From contig JAFURP010000016.1 in NCBI GenBank assembly GCA_017471785.1, positions 1 to 46,683 on the forward strand: 46,683 bases of DNA, given 5' to 3'. The notes below the pieces were generated by a model, which was not told the DNA's origin, did no database searches, and was given only the letters and a program-made list of their open reading frames with translations. Position 1 is the first letter of the stretch. Each line of letters starts with the position of its first letter. Positions 1 to 7,507 of this stretch are shown piece after piece. The DNA comes from Clostridia bacterium (GTDB lineage: Bacteria; Bacillota; Clostridia; Christensenellales; Borkfalkiaceae). The translations under genes were made by a program, and so were the position numbers.

Positions 1-2
1 AT

Positions 3-158
3 AAAGCAGAAGTTTGTCAATACCTAAAAGGGTTAGAGAATTTACACGTGCGCTGCCAAACGACTGATGAAAAAATACAAGATGACGGCTCTATAGTAAT
101 TAAATTACGAAAACGGCAAGATTATATAACGGACGTAAAAAACTATTTCAAAAAGTAA
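3..158 (+). CDS. 3' end of an unidentified protein (truncated by the window edge)
   Basis: An open frame enters from the left edge and ends at TAA 156-158, giving 51 C-terminal residues. The tail is basic, with Lys/Arg-rich runs (KLRKRQ, NYFKK), and has no motif I recognise. The frame is supported by its length and by an intrinsic terminator whose stem begins at the stop codon. Its A+T-rich codon use matches the next two genes and differs from the bulk of the window. Function cannot be inferred. Confidence 0.55.
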   Translation, partial: KAEVCQYLKGLENLHVRCQTTDEKIQDDGSIVIKLRKRQDYITDVKNYFKK

Positions 159-192
159 AAGGAAAGCGATCAACAATCGTTTTCCTTTTTTA
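157..192 (+). terminator. Intrinsic terminator of the truncated first gene
   Basis: A 14-bp stem (157-170 with 176-189, one G-T pair) closes a 5-nt loop and ends in a T run. It overlaps the stop codon of the frame at 3-158. The complementary A run may let it also serve the minus-strand MATE gene, whose stop is at 199. Confidence 0.8.
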
Positions 193-198
193 ATAAGA

Positions 199-2190
199 TT
201 ATCGTCTTACTTTGATATACGCCGAAATGATTTCCACACAGTTTTCAACGCCGATAGAGCTGTCGATGCAAAGATTATAATTTTTACCGTCGCCCCATTC
301 TTGCCCCGATATATTTGTATAATACGAAGCTCTTGCATTATCGGAACGACGTATATTTCTCTTTGCTTTTTCTTCGCTGTCGCCGTACACTTCCATAACT
401 CGCTTAATGCGATATTCTTCGGGCGCGGAAATAAATATTCTCACTACGTTTTCATAATCTCGAAGAACGAAGTCGGCGGCTCTACCAACGATAACGCAAC
501 TGCCGTTATCGGCTATTTTACGGATAATTTTATCTTGCGCGACGATCGCTTGCTGTATTACGTTCGTGCTTAAATATAAACTATGCAACGTTTCGGGTGC
601 GTTTTTATTTATATCCGAAATAAATTCTTTATCAAGTCCGCTTTCCTGCGCGGCAAGCGCCGTCATTTCTTTATAATAGAAAGGGATCCCCAATTTTTCG
701 GCTACGATTTTACCGATTTGCTTACCCGACGAGCCGTGTTGACGGGCAATCGTGATAATAACGCCTTTCTTTGAGGGCTTAATAACCGTATTACCAACGC
801 TTTCCGTTGAAGCGTTCGTCAAGGTTTTCATAAATGTAACGGTCAAAGCAACCGCTACAATCATAGCAAGGAGATCGGCAATCGGAGCCGCAAACAAAAC
901 GCCCTCTATATCAAAGAAAATCGGAAGAACAATAATCAAGGGAATAAAGCAAACTATATCTCTTATCATAGAGGCGATAACCGCGCGAATAGGTTTACCA
1001 ATCGCTTGGAAGAAAATCGAAGTCATTTTTATAATACAAGTAAAGGTAACGAGCATTAAGAAAATGCGGAACGTTTTTTCGCCAAATTCCCAATAATCAT
1101 CAGGATTAGGAATATTTGTGGGACTACCGAACATACCGACAACGGCTTGTGGCGCAAGTTCAAATAATAACGTAGAGGCAAGCCCGATTACAACGGTACA
1201 AAGTAGTATTTTTCTATACAGCTCCTTAACTCTAGCGTATTTTTTTGCACCCATATTATAGCTTATAATGGGCTGACAACCAAGCACGATGCCTACAACC
1301 AGATTGATAACAACGGTAAATACCTTACTTTCAATACCGATAATTGCGATAGGAATATCCGCGCCGTATTTTGACGTCGCGCCGTACCTTGCAAGCATTA
1401 TATTACATACCAGCGAAATAATAACGATAGTCATTTGCGTAATAAACGAGGACGCGCCAAGCTGTAAAGCTCCCTTAAATTCTTTGAAATCGGGAATAAG
1501 GCTTTTCCAAGACAGCCTAAAGGTTTTCGTGCGGAAAATATAGATAAAACTAATAACGAACGATACCACTTGCCCGATAACGGTCGCAGCCGCCGCACCC
1601 GTCATTCCCCATTTACAACCGAAAATAAATACGGGATCGAGAATAATATTCGTAATAGCACCCGCAAGCATAGAAACCATAGACCACGTAGGGCTACCGT
1701 CTGCACGAATAACGGCATTAAACATATTCGACAACATATAAATCGGAAAAAACGCGAGAATCCAATTAAAGTATTCTATTGCATAGCCGATGCTGTTTTC
1801 CGAGGCTCCGAAAAGCGTAAGAAGTTGTCTTTTCAAAGGAAAAAATATTGCCATTAGTACAAGACTTGCGATCAAAGTTATCGTAAGCCCCGTGCCGATG
1901 GATTTATGCGCGTTTTGTGCGTTCTTTTTCCCTTGACAAATATTCAAATAAGCGGCGCAACCATCGCCAAAGCACCACGCAAACGCTTGCGATATAATGA
2001 ATATCGGGAAAACTACGCCCGTTGCGGCGTTACCGAGCGCGGACAATTCGCTGTTTCCGATAAAAATTTGGTCAACGATATTATATAATGCGCTGACTAA
2101 AAGGGAGAGTATGCACGGAATAGAAAATTTCAATATAAGCTTTGAAATTTTTTCCGTACCGAGAAATTTAGAGTGTTCGCTTTGTTCCAT
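199..2190 (-). CDS. MATE-family efflux transporter fused to a cytidylate-kinase-like domain
   Basis: This 663-residue protein has two parts. The first ~465 residues carry the 12 hydrophobic segments of a MATE drug/cation antiporter, starting with a typical N-terminus (LILKFSIPCILSLLVSALYNIVDQIFIG). The last ~190 residues are soluble and resemble the cytidylate-kinase-2-like family: an ITIARQHGSSGKQIG phosphate-binding loop, CVIVGRAADFVL, and an Arg-rich lid. Start choice: the frame is open further upstream, but that upstream start lies inside the -35 box of the promoter. ATG 2190 has AAAAGGAGC seven bases upstream and starts at the normal MATE N-terminus. Regulation is probably through the leader hairpin at 2262-2300. 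The kinase part may sense a nucleotide or act on the substrate; that is inference. Confidence 0.88.
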   Translation of the reverse strand: MEQSEHSKFLGTEKISKLILKFSIPCILSLLVSALYNIVDQIFIGNSELSALGNAATGVVFPIFIISQAFAWCFGDGCAAYLNICQGKKNAQNAHKSIGTGLTITLIASLVLMAIFFPLKRQLLTLFGASENSIGYAIEYFNWILAFFPIYMLSNMFNAVIRADGSPTWSMVSMLAGAITNIILDPVFIFGCKWGMTGAAAATVIGQVVSFVISFIYIFRTKTFRLSWKSLIPDFKEFKGALQLGASSFITQMTIVIISLVCNIMLARYGATSKYGADIPIAIIGIESKVFTVVINLVVGIVLGCQPIISYNMGAKKYARVKELYRKILLCTVVIGLASTLLFELAPQAVVGMFGSPTNIPNPDDYWEFGEKTFRIFLMLVTFTCIIKMTSIFFQAIGKPIRAVIASMIRDIVCFIPLIIVLPIFFDIEGVLFAAPIADLLAMIVAVALTVTFMKTLTNASTESVGNTVIKPSKKGVIITIARQHGSSGKQIGKIVAEKLGIPFYYKEMTALAAQESGLDKEFISDINKNAPETLHSLYLSTNVIQQAIVAQDKIIRKIADNGSCVIVGRAADFVLRDYENVVRIFISAPEEYRIKRVMEVYGDSEEKAKRNIRRSDNARASYYTNISGQEWGDGKNYNLCIDSSIGVENCVEIISAYIKVRR

Positions 2191-2261
2191 ATAAAGCTCC
2201 TTTTGATAGTATTTGTAGTCTTTATTAGAGAAAAAGCTAACTGAAAACTGCGAAGAACATA

Positions 2262-2300
2262 AAAGGAGCGTAGAACCCTGTCGTGATTCTACGCTCCTTT
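2262..2300 (-). promoter_or_regulatory. Leader hairpin of the MATE gene, possible attenuator
   Basis: A perfect 14-bp stem (2287-2300 with 2262-2275) with an 11-nt loop begins about 10 nt after the predicted transcription start. Its 3' arm, GCTCCTTTT (2269 to 2261 on the minus strand), is fully complementary to AAAAGGAGC at 2204-2196, the ribosome binding site of the MATE gene. The arm could therefore pair either with its hairpin partner or with the RBS. A 7-codon frame (MFFAVFS) at 2260-2237 follows the hairpin but lacks a close Shine-Dalgarno sequence. Confidence 0.6.
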
Positions 2301-2317
2301 GGCTGTTCGACCGTAAT

Positions 2318-2346
2318 ATTGTAGCAAAAAATTCTTTTTTTGTCAA
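2318..2346 (-). promoter_or_regulatory. SigA-type promoter of the MATE gene
   Basis: The -35 TTGACA (2346-2341) and -10 TACAAT (2323-2318) are separated by 17 nt. Transcription should start near 2311, leaving a ~120-nt leader before ATG 2190. Confidence 0.8.
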
Positions 2347-2411
2347 TGTAAAATGACGAACGTAATAAGGATTTTTTGCTAAATATTTTTGTTATAAAGT
2401 CAAAAAAAAGA

Positions 2412-2440
2412 TTGCAAAAAAATAAAAAATCGGCTATAAT
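2412..2440 (+). promoter_or_regulatory. SigA-type promoter of the acidic zinc-ribbon gene
   Basis: TTGCAA (2412-2417), a 17-nt spacer and TATAAT (2435-2440) precede the gene starting at 2471. Confidence 0.75.
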
Positions 2441-2470
2441 TTAGCGGAAAAATAAAGGGAAGGTGCTAAA

Positions 2471-2911
2471 ATGGCTCGATATGGAATATGCCCTAAATGC
2501 TGTTTGAACTATATCGATCTAGATACGCAAGAGGCGTGCGATATTTGCAAAAAAACGATACTTGGGCAACGTACCGTTGATGATGATTTATCATTAAATA
2601 TGGAGCTTGATGACGAAGAATTACAATCCCCCTTTATAACGAAAATAATAGATAGAAACGAACAATACGAAGAAGAAATGCACGATGACGACGAAGATAC
2701 AGACGCTGATAATGCGACTTGGCGCGGTTTTGTGGATATAGACGACGATATGGAAACGTCGGATTTTGAAATAGACGAAGAATTTGACGACGATGAGCCC
2801 GAAGAAATAGAAGAAACTGAAGTCGAGGTAGATGATTTTGAATACGTTTCCGCCGATGATTATTGTGCTGATGACGATGAGGACGACGAAGAAAACGAGG
2901 ACGATTTTTAA
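2471..2911 (+). CDS. Small zinc-ribbon protein with a very acidic C-terminus, function unknown
   Basis: A 146-residue protein with its own promoter and the RBS GGGAAGG. Residues 7-26 hold two Cys pairs (CPKC and CDIC, about 13 residues apart), fitting a small zinc ribbon. From about residue 35 the chain is dominated by Asp and Glu, with runs such as DDDEDTDAD and DDDEDDEENEDDF at the end, so this part is probably disordered. There is no signal peptide or membrane segment. The layout resembles acidic tails that mimic nucleic acid or bind basic proteins, but no family is recognised. Its A+T-rich codons match the MATE gene rather than the genes to the right. Confidence 0.8.
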   Translation: MARYGICPKCCLNYIDLDTQEACDICKKTILGQRTVDDDLSLNMELDDEELQSPFITKIIDRNEQYEEEMHDDDEDTDADNATWRGFVDIDDDMETSDFEIDEEFDDDEPEEIEETEVEVDDFEYVSADDYCADDDEDDEENEDDF

Positions 2912-2995
2912 TCGTTCTTAATTCCTACAAAAATAGTCAATGGCTCTACGGCGCGCGCCGTAAAAACGAACCGAACGAAAAAAACGCTCGTAAGA

Positions 2996-3022
2996 AAAAA
3001 CGCCCCGTCGGGGACGTTTTTG
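2996..3022. terminator. Bidirectional terminator between convergent genes
   Basis: A G+C-rich stem (CCCC 3003-3006 with GGGG 3010-3013, continued by CG/CG around one bulged A) is flanked by A5 on the left and T5 on the right. It can stop the plus-strand acidic-protein transcript and the minus-strand PAP2 transcript. Confidence 0.75.
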
Positions 3023-3037
3023 TTTTTTCGGTTATCC

Positions 3038-3904
3038 TCAAATTTTCAGCTTCTTGAACAAATAGGGCACGAGCAATACCCCCGTTACGACGGTCAGGAA
3101 ATACTTGACGAGCTTCCAGCCCCAAAGCTCCAAAAAGGCGAAGGGCAACAGGGAGAAGGCGCCGTATACCACGCCGACGCACGCAATGCCGACGAGCGCG
3201 CGGTATATCCTCTTTTTGCCCGATTCGGCGTTCTCGAAACGGATGTACTTATTTTCGATAGGCAGGCAGATCGCCGTGGCGCATAAACAGCCGCAAAGCT
3301 CCAGCATACTCTTGCTCGGCGCGATCACGCTAAGTATCACGGAAAGCAGGGCAAAGCCCGCCAAAATATAGTATTTCCAACCCTCTTTTTTGCGGAAGAT
3401 ATACTCCCAAAACCAAGCGAACGCGATACCCAGGGTCGCGCCGACGATAACGTCGGTGGGATAATGCACGCCGAAATACAAGCGCGAGAGCATCACGCCC
3501 AAGGTGAGCAAGGGAAAGAGTATCCACGCCCATTTTTTACGGAAATGGAAGGCGCCCGTAAAGAACATACCGGCGCTCATTTGCGAGTGCCCGCTCGGAA
3601 AGGATTCGTACGCGTGGAGATCGGTGGTAGACAGCACGGGCGTATCGATATCCAACCGCGACACCCTGCCCGTCGTAAAGGGACGGGGCCGCGCGACGGT
3701 CGTTTTCAAAAACGCGTTCACGCTCATCGACGAAAAGGACACGATCACGAGCTTTTCGCCCAAGCTCTTGTCCGCGATCCAATAGATCAAACAAATGAGC
3801 AGGACGAGGAATAGCGTTTCGCCGAACAGGGAAAAAATAAAAGCGAGGACGGTGCCGAAACCGCAGCGTAAATTTTCAAAAAATTGTAAAATCGAAATTT
3901 CCAT
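3038..3904 (-). CDS. PAP2-superfamily membrane phosphatase
   Basis: A 288-residue multi-pass membrane protein with the full PAP2 acid-phosphatase signature: K67-x6-R74-P75 (KTTVARPRP), P103-S-G-H106 and S140-R141-x5-H147-x3-D151. Relatives dephosphorylate lipid phosphates such as undecaprenyl pyrophosphate or phosphatidic acid at the outer face of the membrane; which substrate applies here is not visible. Six to eight hydrophobic segments are seen. No Shine-Dalgarno sequence precedes the start. Instead an extended -10 (TGCTATAAT) ends 6 nt before ATG 3904, so the mRNA may be leaderless. The gene is divergent from fhs. Confidence 0.9.
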   Translation of the reverse strand: MEISILQFFENLRCGFGTVLAFIFSLFGETLFLVLLICLIYWIADKSLGEKLVIVSFSSMSVNAFLKTTVARPRPFTTGRVSRLDIDTPVLSTTDLHAYESFPSGHSQMSAGMFFTGAFHFRKKWAWILFPLLTLGVMLSRLYFGVHYPTDVIVGATLGIAFAWFWEYIFRKKEGWKYYILAGFALLSVILSVIAPSKSMLELCGCLCATAICLPIENKYIRFENAESGKKRIYRALVGIACVGVVYGAFSLLPFAFLELWGWKLVKYFLTVVTGVLLVPYLFKKLKI

Positions 3905-3910
3905 AGCTCT

Positions 3911-3919
3911 ATTATAGCA
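3911..3919 (-). promoter_or_regulatory. Extended -10 promoter placed for a leaderless PAP2 mRNA
   Basis: TGCTATAAT on the minus strand, with the hexamer at 3916-3911. Its expected start point coincides with the A of ATG 3904. The -35 region is weak, which is typical of extended -10 promoters. Confidence 0.65.
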
Positions 3920-4000
3920 TATTCCGCGAAAAAAAGCTTAAAAAATCCAAAAAAATTTGAAAAAATTTCCCCCTATCCTATTCCATTTTGAAGAAATATG

Positions 4001-4009
4001 TGGTATAAT
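4001..4009 (+). promoter_or_regulatory. Extended -10 promoter of fhs
   Basis: TGGTATAAT, with the TATAAT hexamer at 4004-4009, lies about 75 nt upstream of fhs. The RBS GGAGGA is at 4074-4079. No good -35 is seen. Confidence 0.6.
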
Positions 4010-4085
4010 AGAATGAGCGAAAAGACGCGGCTCGTTTTTTCGCGCGCAAAAATCGTAAAAGTTTACACCTACGGAGGATAAATAT

Positions 4086-5741
4086 ATGCTTTCGGATATC
4101 GAAATCGCGGAAAGCGCGGAGCTGAAAGACATTCGCGAGGTAGCGAAAAAACTCGACCTCACGGAAAACGAATTGGAGCTTTACGGGAAATACAAGGCGA
4201 AGATCTCCTTGCCCAAGGGCGCGAAAAGAAAAGCCAAGCTCGTCTTGGTAACGGCGATCAACCCCACCTCCAGCGGCGAGGGTAAGACCACCGTTTCCAT
4301 CGGTCTTGCCGACGGACTTTCCAAGCTCGGTAAAAAGGCGTGCTTGGCACTTCGCGAGCCGTCGCTCGGACCCGTATTCGGCATCAAGGGCGGCGCGGCA
4401 GGCGGCGGCTACGCGCAGGTCGTGCCTATGAGCGAGATCAACCTGCATTTCACGGGCGATCTGCACGCGATCACCGCGGCGAACAACCTGCTTTGCGCGT
4501 TGATGGATAACCATATTTTCCGCGGCAACGCGCTCAAGCTCGACGTAAATAACATCTACTTCCACCGTTGTATGGATATGAACGAGCGCCAGCTCATCAA
4601 CGTCACGACGGGCGGCAAGGGTCGCGGCGTGGAAAGAGAGGATCATTTCGACATCACGGCGGCGAGCGAGGTAATGGCGGTATTGTGTCTTGCTACGGAT
4701 ATCGACGATCTGAAAAAGCGGCTGGGTAATATTATCGTGGGCTTGAACACGGACGGCGATTTCGTCCGCGCAAGGGATATTCCCGGGGCGGTCGGCTCTA
4801 TGGCGGTGCTTTTGAAAGAGGCGATGAAGCCCAACCTCGTACAAACGCTCGAGCACACCCCCGCCATCATTCACGGCGGTCCGTTCGCCAATATCGCGCA
4901 CGGCTGTAACAGCGTGCAGGCGACCTACGCGGCAATGAGCCTTGCCGATTACGCAGTCACGGAAGCCGGCTTCGGCGCCGACCTCGGCGCGGAGAAATTC
5001 CTCGACGCGAAATGCCGCGCGGCGGGCATCGAGCCGGACTGCGTGGTGATCGTCGCAACGGTGAAGGCGCTCAAGCTGCACGGCGGCGCGGCGAAAGAAA
5101 ACCTTTCGACGGAGGACTTGGACACGCTCGAAAAGGGTATGCCCAACCTTTTGAAGCATATCGAAAACATTCAAACGGTGTATAAAAAGCCGGTCGTGGT
5201 GGCGATGAACCGCTTCTTCACGGACACGCAAGCGGAAACGGACTTGGTGATCGAAAGGGTGAAAGAGGCGGGCGCGACGGCGATCTTTACCGACGTATTC
5301 TTGAAGGGCGGCGAGGGCGGCAAGGAGCTTGCGGAAGCGGTCGTTGCGGCTTGCGATATTCCCTCCAAGCTTTGCCACCCGTACGAGCTGACGGACGGCG
5401 TATGCGAGAAGCTCGAAAAGGTCGCGCAAAGGATCTACGGCGCGGACGGCGTGGATTTCTCGGAGGAAGCGCTTGCGAAGATCAAGACGATCGAGGAAAA
5501 GGGCAGCGGCGATCTACCCGTCATCATCGCGAAAACGCAATATTCCCTCTCGGACAACGCCGAGCTGCTCGGTCGTCCCACGGGCTTTAGAATTTCCGTG
5601 CGCGATATCGTCTTAAAGGGCGGCGCGGGCTTTATCGTAGCGATCGCAGGCAAAATTATGCTTATGCCCGGGCTGGGCGCGCACCCCGCCGCGGAGAAGA
5701 TCGATCTTTTGTCCGACGGCACCATCGTAGGCTTGTCGTAA
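4086..5741 (+). CDS. fhs: Formate-tetrahydrofolate ligase
   Basis: At 551 residues this has the usual length for Fhs, the ATP-dependent enzyme that makes 10-formyltetrahydrofolate from formate and THF for purine and fMet synthesis, and for the Wood-Ljungdahl pathway in acetogens. The nucleotide-binding loop is NPTSSGEGKTT (59-69), slightly different from the common TPAGEGKTT. Other family signatures are EPSLGPVFGIKGGAAGGG, EINLHFTGD and GFGADLGAEKF. ATG 4086 follows GGAGGA at a good distance. No other one-carbon gene is adjacent, so a general folate role is the safest reading. Confidence 0.97.
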   Translation: MLSDIEIAESAELKDIREVAKKLDLTENELELYGKYKAKISLPKGAKRKAKLVLVTAINPTSSGEGKTTVSIGLADGLSKLGKKACLALREPSLGPVFGIKGGAAGGGYAQVVPMSEINLHFTGDLHAITAANNLLCALMDNHIFRGNALKLDVNNIYFHRCMDMNERQLINVTTGGKGRGVEREDHFDITAASEVMAVLCLATDIDDLKKRLGNIIVGLNTDGDFVRARDIPGAVGSMAVLLKEAMKPNLVQTLEHTPAIIHGGPFANIAHGCNSVQATYAAMSLADYAVTEAGFGADLGAEKFLDAKCRAAGIEPDCVVIVATVKALKLHGGAAKENLSTEDLDTLEKGMPNLLKHIENIQTVYKKPVVVAMNRFFTDTQAETDLVIERVKEAGATAIFTDVFLKGGEGGKELAEAVVAACDIPSKLCHPYELTDGVCEKLEKVAQRIYGADGVDFSEEALAKIKTIEEKGSGDLPVIIAKTQYSLSDNAELLGRPTGFRISVRDIVLKGGAGFIVAIAGKIMLMPGLGAHPAAEKIDLLSDGTIVGLS

Positions 5742-5821
5742 CAAAAAGTAAATTGCAAGCAAGCTTGCGCAAATCGTGCGTTTTAACGGTACGTAGGATA
5801 TAGAAAAATAAGGAACGATCA

Positions 5822-7456
5822 ATGAAAACCATCGAAGCAACCAACTTTATCGAACAAATCATCAACGACGACGTCGAAAACGGGAAGATACAAGCGGTAC
5901 AAACCCGTTTTCCGCCCGAGCCCAACGGGTATTTGCATATCGGGCATATCAAGAGTATGCTCGTCAATTTCGGCACGGCGAAAAAATACGAGGGCAAGTG
6001 CAACCTCTTTTTCGACGACACCAACCCCTCCAAGGAAAAGACGGAATTCGTCGACGCTATCCGTAAGGATATCGAATGGGTGGGGTACGATTGGGCGAAA
6101 GAGGTGTACGCCTCCGACTTTTTCGACGTCATCTATAATTACGCGGAAAAGCTGATCACGGACGGCAAAGCGTTCGTTTGCGACCTCTCCCCCGAGGAGA
6201 TCTCCGCAACGCGCGGCACGCTCACCGAAGCGGGCAAGGAAAGCCCGTACAGAAACCGCAGCGTAGAGGAAAATTTACGGCTCTTTAGAGAAATGAAAGC
6301 GGGCAAATATCCCGACGGCAGCAAATGCTTGCGCGCGAAGATCGATATGTCGTCGCCCAATATGAATATGCGCGACCCCGTTATCTACCGTATCTTACGC
6401 GCCACCCATCACCGCACGGGGGATAAGTGGTGTATCTATCCTATGTACGACTACGCACACCCCGTTTGCGATTATTTACAGGGCGTGACCCACTCCCTTT
6501 GCACCTTGGAATTCGAGGATCACCGCCCCTTATACGATTGGGTGGGCGTCAACCTCGGCTTCGACCCCAAGCCCCGCCAGATCGAGTTCGCGCGCCTTGC
6601 CGTAACCAATACGGTGATGAGCAAGCGGTATCTTAAAAAGCTCGTGGAGGAGGGACACGTACACGGCTGGGACGATCCCCGTATGCCCACGGTCGCAGGC
6701 TTGCGTAACCGCGGCGTACCCCCCGAAGCGCTTTTGGATTTTTGTACGAAGATCGGTATCGTAAAGGCAAATTCGGAGTGCCAGCTCTCCTACCTCGAAG
6801 CGTGTATCCGCGATAATCTCAACGAGAACGCCGAGCGCGCTATGGCGGTTTTAGACCCCCTCAAGGTCACGTTGACCAACTACGAGGGCGAGGAGGAATT
6901 GGAAACGGCGATCCATCCCTTAAAGCCCGAATTGGGCACGAGAAGGGTGGCGTTTTCCAACGTGGTCTATATAGACAGGTCGGACTTCTCCCTCGATCCG
7001 CCCCCCAAATACCAGCGCTTGAAGGCGGACGGCTACGTGCGCTTGAAAAACGCCTATATCATTCATTGCGACGAGGTCGTTACGGACGAGAACGGCGAGG
7101 TCGTCGAGCTAAAATGCTCGTACGTTCCCACCAGCCGTTCGGCAAACGATACGAGCGGTATCAAGGTAAAGGGCACGATACAATGGGTGGACGGTAAAAC
7201 GGGCGTAGACGCGGAGATCCGCCGCTACGGGTATTTGCTCAAGGACGCCGAATACGCAGGTCAGGACTTCGGCGAGCGTATGAATTTGGACAGCGAGCAT
7301 ATCTTCCGCGGCAAGGCGGAGCCGTACTTGGCGGAAAGCCAAACGGGCAAGCAATTCCAGCTTATGCGCGTGGGCTATTATAAAAAGCAAACGGACGAAA
7401 AGGGCGGCTTGGTGCTGTCCGAGATCGTTTCCCTCAAGGATAACTTCAATAAATAA
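5822..7456 (+). CDS. glnS: Glutaminyl-tRNA synthetase
   Basis: A 544-residue class I synthetase that charges tRNA-Gln directly. It shows HIGH (39-42, in PPEPNGYLHIGHIKS), the GlnRS-type second signature VMSKR (about 265-269), DDTNPSKEK, and the C-terminal beta-barrel anticodon-binding region (RVAFSNVVYIDRSDF onward). The MSKR form and the two-barrel C-terminus separate it from bacterial GluRS. Many Firmicutes lack GlnRS and use GluRS plus GatCAB, so its presence is informative. It starts 80 nt after fhs with the RBS AAGGAA. A hairpin follows at 7460-7478 (8-bp stem ATCGCGCG, loop AAA), but without a T run. Confidence 0.95.
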   Translation: MKTIEATNFIEQIINDDVENGKIQAVQTRFPPEPNGYLHIGHIKSMLVNFGTAKKYEGKCNLFFDDTNPSKEKTEFVDAIRKDIEWVGYDWAKEVYASDFFDVIYNYAEKLITDGKAFVCDLSPEEISATRGTLTEAGKESPYRNRSVEENLRLFREMKAGKYPDGSKCLRAKIDMSSPNMNMRDPVIYRILRATHHRTGDKWCIYPMYDYAHPVCDYLQGVTHSLCTLEFEDHRPLYDWVGVNLGFDPKPRQIEFARLAVTNTVMSKRYLKKLVEEGHVHGWDDPRMPTVAGLRNRGVPPEALLDFCTKIGIVKANSECQLSYLEACIRDNLNENAERAMAVLDPLKVTLTNYEGEEELETAIHPLKPELGTRRVAFSNVVYIDRSDFSLDPPPKYQRLKADGYVRLKNAYIIHCDEVVTDENGEVVELKCSYVPTSRSANDTSGIKVKGTIQWVDGKTGVDAEIRRYGYLLKDAEYAGQDFGERMNLDSEHIFRGKAEPYLAESQTGKQFQLMRVGYYKKQTDEKGGLVLSEIVSLKDNFNK

Positions 7457-7507
7457 GCAATCGCGCGAAACGCGCGATCAACCTACTGAAAAAAAGGAGC
7501 ATGGCTT

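Noticed and set aside
2188..2346. 52-residue upstream extension of the MATE protein
   Set aside because: The upstream start lies within the -35 box of the promoter, and the extension would be encoded across the leader hairpin; ATG 2190 has a strong RBS.
3978..5429. 483-codon minus-strand open frame opposite fhs
   Set aside because: It lies entirely antisense to the clear fhs gene, has Arg/Val/His-rich composition typical of reverse reading of G+C-rich codons, and no RBS or family motif.
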